Shown here: piece after piece, positions 1 to 7,000 of the stretch | Position numbering within the stretch: position 1 is the stretch's first letter | Layout: the number at the start of each line of letters is the position of its first letter | Assembly: GCA_947479995.1 (NCBI GenBank) | Contig: CANKBT010000145.1 | Coordinates: forward strand, 1 to 7,544 | Direction: 5' to 3' | Source: Frankiaceae bacterium | GTDB lineage: Bacteria; Actinomycetota; Actinomycetes; Mycobacteriales; SCTD01 | DNA length: 7,544 nt | Made by a program: the position numbers and the translations under genes | Notes under the pieces: generated by a model | Databases searched by the model: none | What the model saw: only the letters and a program-made list of their open reading frames with translations | Told to the model about the DNA's origin: nothing

Positions 1-392
1 GCGCGGCACCGCGCGGCGCCGAGCCCCGTGCGGCCGCGGCCCGCCCCGGCACCCGCCGGCGCGCCCGCCTCACGCTGGCCCGCGTCGACCCGTGGTCGGT
101 CTTCACCACGTCGCTGCTGCTGTCGCTGTTCCTCGGCGTGGTGCTGCTCGTGGCGGTGTTCGTCCTCTACGGCCTGCTCGACGCCGTGGGCGTCGTCGGC
201 TCGCTCAACGACTTCCTGCGCGAGCTCAACGTCGACGAGCTGCCCGGCCGCGGCCGCGTGCTGCTGGTCGCGGTGGTGGTCGCCGCCGTCGACGTCGTGC
301 TGCTCACCGTGCTGGCGACGGTCTTCGCCGTCCTCTACAACCTGTGCGCCTCCCTGACCGGCGGCATCGAGGTCACGCTCACCGAGGAGTAG
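1..392 (+). CDS. DUF3566 domain membrane protein, 3' part (5' end outside window)
   Basis: The frame is open from base 3 to the TAG at 390-392, giving 129 residues with no convincing internal start, so the gene begins upstream of the window. The visible part starts with an Ala/Pro/Arg-rich cytoplasmic stretch, followed by the segment RRRARLTLARVDPWSVF (roughly nt 54-104). Its basic patch followed by RVDPWSV is the hallmark of actinobacterial DUF3566 proteins. Two hydrophobic helices follow, about nt 108-185 and 258-343, joined by an acidic-polar loop containing NDFLRELNVDELPG. The protein ends in a short tail, GGIEVTLTEE. Family members are small two-helix membrane proteins encoded just downstream of gyrA; their biochemical role is not established. 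The neighbouring tRNA-Ile, DLW-39 and tRNA-Ala genes fit that locus. Family assignment is recognition of sequence and context; gyrA itself is not visible. The ATG at 138 lies inside the first helix and is not a credible start. Confidence 0.9.
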   Translation, partial: AAPRGAEPRAAAARPGTRRRARLTLARVDPWSVFTTSLLLSLFLGVVLLVAVFVLYGLLDAVGVVGSLNDFLRELNVDELPGRGRVLLVAVVVAAVDVVLLTVLATVFAVLYNLCASLTGGIEVTLTEE

Positions 393-396
393 CGCC

Positions 397-429
397 CGCG
401 GCGGCTGCTAGTGTTCGTCGGCCGCCGCG
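397..429 (+). terminator. Inverted repeat after the DUF3566 stop, possible terminator
   Basis: CGCGGCGGC (397-405) and GCCGCCGCG (421-429) are perfect 9-bp reverse complements around a 15-nt loop, and two further pairs (T406-G420 wobble, G407-C419) can extend the stem inward. The stem starts 4 nt after the DUF3566 stop codon and ends 10 nt before tRNA-Ile. No T-tract follows, which is common for actinobacterial terminators, so this could end the upstream operon. It could also be a chance hairpin in very GC-rich DNA. Confidence 0.45.
409..414 (+). promoter_or_regulatory. Weak -10-like hexamer upstream of tRNA-Ile
   Basis: TAGTGT matches the TANNNT pattern of actinobacterial -10 elements and would place a transcript start near 421, about 19 nt before the mature tRNA-Ile 5' end. 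It is one of very few AT-containing hexamers in this gap. No -35-like sequence is seen 16-18 bp upstream, where the DNA is still the end of the DUF3566 gene. The hexamer sits in the loop of the 397-429 inverted repeat. Tentative call. Confidence 0.25.
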
Positions 430-439
430 AGGCGCGCGC

Positions 440-513
440 GGGCCTGTAGCTCAGGTGGTTAGAGCGCATCCCTGATAAGGATGAGGCCGGAGGTTCAAGT
501 CCTCCCAGGCCCA
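440..513 (+). tRNA. tRNA-Ile (anticodon GAT)
   Basis: A complete 74-nt cloverleaf can be folded by eye. The acceptor stem is GGGCCTG (440-446) with CAGGCCC (506-512). The D stem is GCTC/GAGC (449-452, 462-465). The anticodon stem is CATCC/GGATG (467-471, 479-483) around the loop CTGATAA, with anticodon GAT at 474-476. The T stem is GGAGG/CCTCC (489-493, 501-505) around TTCAAGT. The discriminator is A513. The 3' CCA is not encoded (CCC follows), so it must be added after transcription. It decodes isoleucine AUC and AUU. The position after the gyrA-DUF3566 region fits the usual actinobacterial arrangement. Confidence 0.97.
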
Positions 514-515
514 CC

Positions 516-547
516 CCGCACCCGCACGACCGCACGACCCGCACCCG
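516..547. repeat. Short direct repeats between tRNA-Ile and the DLW-39 gene
   Basis: CCGCACCCG occurs at 516-524 and again at 539-547. Between them CGCACGAC is duplicated in tandem at 523-530 and 531-538. The copies are exact but very short and low in complexity, so replication slippage in a GC-rich spacer is the simplest explanation. No function is claimed. No terminator-like hairpin is apparent in this spacer, so read-through from tRNA-Ile into the next gene is plausible. Confidence 0.5.
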
Positions 548-556
548 ACACGACGC

Positions 557-561
557 AGGAG
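557..561 (+). promoter_or_regulatory. Ribosome binding site of the DLW-39-like gene
   Basis: AGGAG lies 6 nt before the GTG at 568. It fixes that GTG as the start over the in-frame ATG at 481, which lies within the anticodon arm of tRNA-Ile. Confidence 0.8.
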
Positions 562-567
562 CCGACC

Positions 568-708
568 GTGCGCCGACCCGCCGTCCTGGTCGCCCTGCTC
601 GGCGCCGCCTCGGCCCTCGGCGGCCTGCTGGCCGTCCGGCGCGAGCGGGCCACCCGCGCCGAGAGCGCGTTCTGGCACGAGGCGGGCACCGCACCCGACC
701 TGCGCTGA
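568..708 (+). CDS. DLW-39 family small protein
   Basis: This is a 46-residue peptide starting at GTG and ending at TGA (706-708). It begins with the basic residues RRP, followed by a single hydrophobic segment from about residue 5 to 23 (AVLVALLGAASALGGLLAV). An arginine-rich stretch RRERATRAES then precedes the motif AFWHEAG and a Pro-Asp-rich end. Members of the actinobacterial DLW-39 family, found between these tRNA genes near gyrA, have this plan: a short N-terminal membrane helix, a charged stretch, and a D-L-W-like motif close to the C-terminus. Here the motif is A-F-W, with Trp kept and the first two residues changed. The peptide is slightly longer than the nominal 39 residues. Function is unknown; it is probably a single-pass membrane peptide with a cytoplasmic or cell-surface tail. 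The gene is sandwiched between two tRNAs, and tRNA-Ala starts only 4 nt after its stop. The assignment rests on locus and motif recalled from memory. Confidence 0.82.
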   Translation: MRRPAVLVALLGAASALGGLLAVRRERATRAESAFWHEAGTAPDLR

Positions 709-712
709 CCGC

Positions 713-785
713 GGGGCCATAGCTCAACTGGCAGAGCACCGCCTTTGCAAGGCGGGGGTTCGGGGTTCGAGTCCCCGTGGCTCCA
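713..785 (+). tRNA. tRNA-Ala (anticodon TGC)
   Basis: A complete 73-nt cloverleaf. The acceptor stem is GGGGCCA (713-719) with TGGCTCC (778-784). It includes the G3-U70 wobble pair (G715-T782), the main identity element read by alanyl-tRNA synthetase. The D stem is GCTC/GAGC (722-725, 734-737). The anticodon stem is CCGCC/GGCGG (739-743, 751-755) around TTTGCAA, with anticodon TGC at 746-748. The T stem is CGGGG/CCCCG (761-765, 773-777) around TTCGAGT. The discriminator is A785, and CCA is not encoded. It starts 4 nt after the stop of the small upstream gene, so it may be cut from a shared transcript. Confidence 0.97.
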
Positions 786-821
786 CCCGCGACCCCGTCC
801 ACGGGTCCGCCGTACGCCTGC

Positions 822-860
822 CGGGGCGTCGGGCGCCGACGTACGCTCGGCGCCGCCCCG
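822..860 (+). terminator. Bulged hairpin after tRNA-Ala, possible terminator
   Basis: GGCGCCGA (832-839) and TCGGCGCC (847-854) form a perfect 8-bp stem around the loop CGTACGC. Below a 4-nt bulge (828-831), CGGGGC (822-827) pairs with GCCCCG (855-860) for six more pairs. The structure lies 37 nt past tRNA-Ala, with no T-tract after it. It may end the tRNA transcript, or it may be part of the leader of the giant downstream gene. Confidence 0.5.
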
Positions 861-872
861 AGACCGCCCGGA

Positions 873-898
873 CGGGGGCTTCAGGTCGGCGGCCCCCG
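873..898 (+). other. Second hairpin in the gap before the giant gene
   Basis: CGGGGGC (873-879) pairs with GCCCCCG (892-898) over 7 bp with a 12-nt loop. It follows the 822-860 hairpin by 12 nt. It could be a tandem terminator element or a 5' leader structure of the gene starting at 982. No clear -35/-10 promoter pair can be seen between 786 and 981. Confidence 0.4.
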
Positions 899-966
899 CT
901 GCCGAAGAGGACGAGGACCGGTGTCGTGCCCGCAGGGGCGGCCGGCGCAGGCGCTGGGCACCGCAC

Positions 967-975
967 AGGGAGGGG
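967..975 (+). promoter_or_regulatory. Ribosome binding site of the giant Ig-repeat gene
   Basis: AGGGAGGGG is a strong purine-rich Shine-Dalgarno sequence ending 6 nt before the GTG at 982. The frame is open further upstream but contains no ATG or GTG back to the tRNA-Ala gene, so this site and GTG define the start. Confidence 0.85.
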
Positions 976-981
976 CACCGG

Positions 982-1095
982 GTGAGCGAGGCACGCGGAC
1001 GGCTGCGGCCGTCCCGCCGCGCGTGGGCCCGTGCTGCCGCCACCGCCGCGCTCGCCGCCCTGGTCGTGCCGCTGGCCGCGACGGGCGCCGCCGCC
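982..1095 (+). other. Signal peptide of the giant protein
   Basis: Residues 1-17 are arginine-rich (R5, R7, R9, R12, R13, R17). Residues 18-33 are a hydrophobic Ala/Leu/Val core. A36-A37-A38 before D39 is a good AXA signal peptidase I site. The R12-R13 pair within SRRAWAR loosely resembles a Tat motif. Sec export is the more likely route, since the many disulfides would form only outside the cell. Exported proteins usually keep such a peptide for secretion and lose it on cleavage. Confidence 0.85.
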
Positions 1096-4000
1096 GACGA
1101 GGTGCTCCCGCCGCCGGTGGTGACCGGCAGCCCGACCTCGCCGGGCACGGTCCCGTCGCCGGTCTTCTCCTTCACGGCCGACGACCCGACCGAGTGCGCC
1201 TTCGGCCCCGTCGGCGAGGAGCCCTCCTTCGCCGACTGCACCTCGCCGTACGCCGGCAGCACCGGCGCCGACGGCGACTACGTCTTCTCCGTCCGCGCCG
1301 CCACCGCGCTCGACACCAGCCCGACGGTGATGCGGGCGTACGCGCTCGACACGACCGCCACCGCCGAGGTGACCGGGCCGACGGGCCCGGCGAACGACCG
1401 GTCGCCGACGTGGGCCGTCGCCCTCGAGGACGGCGCCACCGCCACCTGCGCCGTCGACGGCGCGACGCCGTCGCCGTGCACGACGACGTGGACGGCCGAC
1501 CTGTCCGCCGAGACGGGCGACGGCTCCCACGCGCTCGTCGTGACCGTCACCGACGCGCTCGGCAACCTCGACCGGGTCCGCGCCGACTACCTGCTCGACG
1601 TCACCGCCCCGGCCGCCCCGGCCGTGACCGGCATGCCCGCCGCCGGCCGCGTGCCGACCGGCACGTGGGCCTTCGACGGCGAGCCGGGTGCCACCGCGGT
1701 CTGCGCGCTGCTCTCGGACGGCGAGGTCGCGGCGGTGCGCACCGGCTGCACCAGCCCCGCCTCGTTCGCGCTGTCGGGCGACGTCGTGCACGCGCTGCGC
1801 GTCACCCCGACCGACGCGGCGGGCAACACCGGCCCCGCCGGCACCAGCGCCGACCACCTGCTCGACACCACCGCGCCGGCCGAGCCGGTCGTCACCGGCG
1901 AGCCGGTCAGCCCCGCGACCTCGCGCACGCCGGTGTGGACGCTCGGCCCCGCGCCGGCCGACGCGGCGCTGGAGTGCCAGCTCCGCGCCGGCGCCGCGCC
2001 GCTCGGCGACTGGGTGCCGTGCGCCGGCACCGTCGAGGGCGACCTCACCGGGCGCGCGGACGGCCCGGTGCTGCTCGCGGTCCGCGCCGTCGACGCGGTC
2101 GGCAACACCGGCCCGGCGGCCACCTCCTCGCCGTACGTGCTCGACACCACCGGCCCGGCCGCGCCGGTCGTGTCCGGCCCGAGCGGCCGCGGCACCGCCG
2201 CTCCGGTCTGGAGCTGGCAGGAGGAGCCCGGCGGCACCGCGTCGTGCGTCGTCGAGCGCGACGGCGTGCGCGGCCCGGCCGCGGACTGCACCGGCGAGGC
2301 GCTGACCGCCGACGTCCCCGACGGCGAGGTGCGCCTGCTGGTCACGCTCGCCGACGCCCTGGGCAACACCGGCGAGGAGGGCGCGAGCCCGCGCTACGTG
2401 CGCGACACCGCCGCCCCGGCCGCGGCCGTCGTCACCGGGGCGTCCGGGCCGACGCGCACCCCGTCGGCCACCTGGACCGTGTCCGCCGAGGCGGGCAGCA
2501 GCGCGACGTGCCGGCTCGTCGAGGGCACCGGCGACGGCGCCGTCGCCGGCGCCGCCGCGCCGTGCGCCCTCGGCGACGTCACCCTCGCCCTCCCGCGCGA
2601 CGGCGCCTGGCGCCTCGAGGTGCAGGTCGCCGACGCCGCCGGCAACACCGACGGGCAGTGGGCCGCTGGGCCGGCCGTCCTGCTCGACCGCGTCGCCCCG
2701 GCCGCGCCGGTGCTCACCGGGCCGCCGACGCCGGGCAGCGACGCCACCCCGACGTGGGGCGTGACGGCGGCCGGCGGCACCACCGCGTGCACCGTGCGCG
2801 ACGCCGGCGGCGCGGTCGTGGTCAGAGCCCCCTGCAGCGACGGCCTCACCGTCGACCTCGCGGGCCGGGCCGACGGCCGCTACGTGCTCACCGCGGTCAC
2901 CACGGACGCCGCCGGCAACGCGTCGCCCGCGGCGACCAGCGCCTACGTCCTCGACACCGCGCTGCCCGAGCAGCCCGTCGTCCGCGGCCCGGCGGGCCCC
3001 GGCCGCGACACGACGCCGACGTGGACGTGGGACGTCGTGCCGGGCGAGACGGCCGAGTGCCGGCTCGTCGAGGGCGGCACGCCCGGTGCGTGGACGTCCT
3101 GCCCCGGCGGCACCGCCACCCGCACCCCGGCGCAGGGCGAGGTCGTCCTCGAGGTCCGCCTGCGCGACGCCGCGGGCAACACCGGCCCGGCCGGCGCCAG
3201 CCCGGTCTACGTGCTCGACAGCCTGGCCCCGGCCGCGCCGGTGGTCAGCGGGCCGGCGGGCGACACGGCCGTGGCGACCGCCACCTGGTCGTGGACGAGC
3301 GAGCCCGGGGCGGCCGTCAGCTGCCGCCTCGTCCGCGACGGCGTGCCCGCGGCGCTCGCGCCCTGCCCGGGCGGCAGCCGCACGGCTGCGCTGGCCGACG
3401 GCACCTGGGTGCTCGAGGTGCAGCAGGTCGACGCCGCCGGCGGGGTGAGCCCGCTGGGGTCCAGCGCCGCGCTGCGCGTCGACACGGCCGCGCCCGCCGC
3501 CCCGGTCGTCACCGGACCGACCGGCGCCGGCCGCACCGCTGGTGCCACGTGGAACATCGCCGCCGAGCCGGGTGCCGTGCTGACGTGCCGCCTGGTGCGC
3601 GACGGCGTCCGCCAGCCGGCGGCCGGCTGCGGCACGGCGCTCGCCGTCACCCTGCCCGCCGACGGCCTCTGGGCGCTCGAGGTCGTGCAGGCCGACGCCG
3701 CCGGCAACGCCTCCCCGGCAGGGCGCAGCGGCGACTACCTGCTCGACCGGGTCGCGCCCGTCGCCCCGACCGTCACCGGCCCGACCGGCCCCTCCGCCGA
3801 CCCGTCGCCCGTCTTCGCGGTGGCGGCGGAGCCCGGCACCACGACGTGCCGCGTCGTCCGCGGCGGCACCGTCGTGCGGCCGTACGCGCCCTGCGGCGGG
3901 TCGGTGCCGCTCGCGCTCGGCCCGGACGACCCGGACGGCCGCTACGCCGTCGAGGCCCGCACGACCGACGCCGCCGGCAACGCCGGGGCCGTCGGCCGCT

Positions 4001-7000
4001 CGCTCGACTACGCCTACGACACCACCGCCCCGGCCGCGCCCGCCGTCGTCGGGCCGAGCGGCCCGTCGCGCGACACCACGCCGACCTGGACGTGGGCCGC
4101 CGCGGACGGCGACCGGTCGACGTGCCGGCTGCAGCGCGACGGCGTGCCCGTCGGCGCTGCCGCGCCGTGCGTCTCGCCCTTCACGCCCGCCCCGCTCGCG
4201 CCCGACGGCGACTGGGCGCTGGCCGTCGCGCTCACCGACGCCGCCGGCAACGCCGGGCCGGCCGGCACGAGCCCGGTGCACCGCCTCGACACCGCCGCAC
4301 CCGCCGCCCCCGTCGTGCGGGCCCCGGCGGCGACCGGCGCCAGCCGCGCCCCCGTCTTCACCGCCGACCTCGAGCCCGGCGCCGCCACCACCTGCCGCCT
4401 GGTCGCCCCCGACGGCAGCAGCGGTCCGCTCGCGCCGTGCGCGCTGCCGCTGGCCGTCGACCTCACCGGCGGGGCGCAGGGCGCCTACCGGCTCGAGGTC
4501 GTCGCGACCGACGCCGCCGGGGGCGCCTCGCCCGCGGGCAGCGCCACCTACGTGCTCGACGACGTCGCACCCGAGCCGGCGGTCGTCACCGCCGTCGGCA
4601 GCCCCGGCCGTACGCGCACCGCGGTGTTCACGGTCGCGGCGCCGGCCGACGCCACCGCCACGACCACCTGCGTGCTCGTGTCCCCGGCCGGCGTGCGCGC
4701 CGCGCCGGTCGCCTGCGGCGGCACCGCACGCTTCGACCTGGCCGGCGGCGCGGACGGCGGCTGGCGCCTGGAGGTCGCGCGCACCGACCTGGCCGGCAAC
4801 GCCGCCCCGACCGCCAGCGCGGTGTGGGTGCTCGACACGACCGCCCCCGCGCCGGTCGTCGTCACCGAGCAGCCGGGCGACCCCAGCAGCGCCGACAGCT
4901 GGACCTGGCGCTGGACGGCCGAGGCGGGCGCCCGCCAGACGTGCCGCGTCACCGGCCCGACCGGCGGCGTCGTGCTGGGCTCCGGCACCGCGGGGGCGCC
5001 GTGCGACGGCACCGCGACCGTCGACACCCGCACCCTGCCCGACGGCGCGTACTCCTTCGTCCTCGTGGTCACCGACGCGGCGGGCAACAGCACCACGCGC
5101 ACGGCGACGCACGTGCTCGACCGCCGGGCGCCCCTGCTCGAGCTCGCGCCGCCGGCGCCGACCAGCGGCCGCACCCCGGTGTGGACGGTGACCAGCGACC
5201 CCGGCCGCACGCCGACCTGCACGCTCACCCGCGCGGGCGCCGTCGTGGCGGCCGGCCCGTGCACGGGCTCCTTCGCCCCCGACCTGGCCACCGCGGCGCA
5301 GGGGACCTACCTGCTCACCGCCGTCGTCACCAGCCCGGCCGGGGTCACGAGCACCGCCACCTCGTCGTACGTGCTGGACACCGTCGCCCCCGTCGCGGGC
5401 GTGGCCGTCGGGCGCACCCCGACCAACGACGCCCGCCCGGTCTTCGTGCTCACCACGACCGAGCCGGGCGCGACGGCGAGCTGCCGCGTCAGCGGCCCGG
5501 CGCTGCGCACGCCGCCCTGCAGCGCCTCGCCCGACGGCACCGCCCTGCCGCTCGACCTCACCGCGGCGCCGGACGGCGCGTACGCCGTCGAGCTCGTGCT
5601 CGTCGACGGGGCGGGCAACACCGGCACCGCCACGGCCACGTGGGTGCTCGACCGGGTCGCGCCCGCCCCCGCCGGCCTGCCGGTGCCCGCGCGCACCGAC
5701 GACGACCCCGCGCCGCGGGTGCCGCTCACGGGCGTCGAGCCGGGCGCGAGCCTCGAGTGCGCCCTCGCGCCGCCCGGCGGCGACGCCGTCGCCGTGCCCT
5801 GCGCCGACCCCACCGGCGTCGTGCTCGGCCCGCTCGTCGCCAACGGCACGTGGCAGCTGACCGTCGTGCTCGTCGACGCCGCCGGCAACCGCAGCGCCCC
5901 GGTCACCGCGACGTACGCCTACGACGACGTCGACCCCGTCGTGCGCGACCTCGTGCTCAGCGAGCCCGCGTCGCGCGCCACCGCCCGCACCCTCACGTGG
6001 GCCTTCGCCGCCGAGGGCGCGCCCGGCTCCGTGCTGACGTGCGCGCTCACCCGCGACGACGCGCCCGTGCCGTTCGCCCTGCCGGCCTGCACCGGCTCGC
6101 CCTTCACCGTCGTGCTGCCGGCCTCGGCGCCCGACGGCACCTACCGCCTGACCGTCGTGGAGACCGACGCGGCGGGCAACGCCAGCGCGCCCGTGTCGGC
6201 GCAGTACGTCCTGGACGCCACGCCGCCCGCCGTCCCGGTGCTGCTCGAGCAGCCGATCGGGCCGAGCAGCGCGGCCGTCGCGACCTGGCGGGTCGAGGGC
6301 GACCCCGACGCCGCCACCCGCACGTGCACGCTGCGCCGCGACGGCGCCGTCGTCGGCACCGCGGCCGCGCCGTGCGGCGAGACCGTCGTGCGCGACCTGC
6401 GCGCCAGCGGCGAGGGGGCGTACGTGCTGGAGGTCGTCGCCCTCGACGACCTCGGCAACGCCAGCGCCGCCGTGCGCAGCCGCACCTACACCTACGCCCT
6501 GGACGCCGTCGGCCTGCTGCGCTGGACCTCGTGGCCCGGGCAGCGGGTGCCGGCGCCCGGCGCCCCGGCCGGCGAGACCGGCTCGGTCGGCTTCGCGCAG
6601 TCGGCCGCGCCGTTCGTGTTCAGCAGCGAGCCGGACGCGTCGTTCTCCTGCACCCTCGTGCGCGGCCCGCAGCTGGCGACCGCCGCGCTCGTCGAGAGCC
6701 GGTCGTGCGGCACCGGCACGCCGGGCACCGGGCGCTACGAGCTGCCCGCGGAGGCCGCGCGCACCGAGGGCACCTACTGGCTGACGGTGAGCACCAGCGC
6801 GCCCGGCGCCCCCGAGCCCGGCCGCTCGGTGCAGTCGTTCACCCTCGACCTCGTGGCGCCGACGGCGCCCGTCTTCACCAGCGACACCGGCTACAGCAGC
6901 ACCCGCACGCCCGACTTCTCCTGGCGGGCGACGGCCGGCGAGGTCTCGACCGGCTACCGCGCGTTCTGCCGGCTGCTGCTCGGCACCACCCCGACCGGCG

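Noticed and set aside
28..475. Plus-strand frames 28-357 and 92-475
   Set aside because: They are out-of-frame readings of the DUF3566 gene. The true frame carries RVDPWSV and two membrane helices; these give Ser/Cys/Arg-rich nonsense, and one runs into tRNA-Ile.
511..513. Encoded CCA end of tRNA-Ile
   Set aside because: The CCA at 511-513 is the last two acceptor-stem bases plus the discriminator A. The bases that follow are CCC, so no CCA tail is encoded.
335..802. Minus-strand frames that read through the two tRNA genes, with strings such as TRTPNPRLAKAVLCQLSYGP
   Set aside because: These are well-known spurious proteins made by translating the antisense strand of tRNA genes. Similar strings (DLNLRPHPYQGCALTT, GDSNPEPPPCKGGALPVE) arise in the other minus-strand frames here.
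982..1095. Tat export signal at SRRAWAR
   Set aside because: The twin arginines are present, but the following positions do not match the usual SRRxFLK pattern well. A protein with 23 disulfides would not be expected to fold in the reducing cytoplasm before export. An ordinary Sec signal is preferred.
1688..3448. Plus-strand frames 1688-2305 and 3086-3448
   Set aside because: They are shifted readings inside the giant gene, rich in Arg, Pro and Ala, with no ribosome binding site or domain pattern.
724..5112. A 1462-codon open frame on the minus strand
   Set aside because: It is the complement of the real plus-strand gene. At this GC content stop codons are rare in several frames. Its translation is a featureless Arg/Gly/Ala-rich sequence with no domain pattern, and it runs into tRNA-Ala. 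The plus-strand frame has a signal peptide, a ribosome binding site and regular domains.
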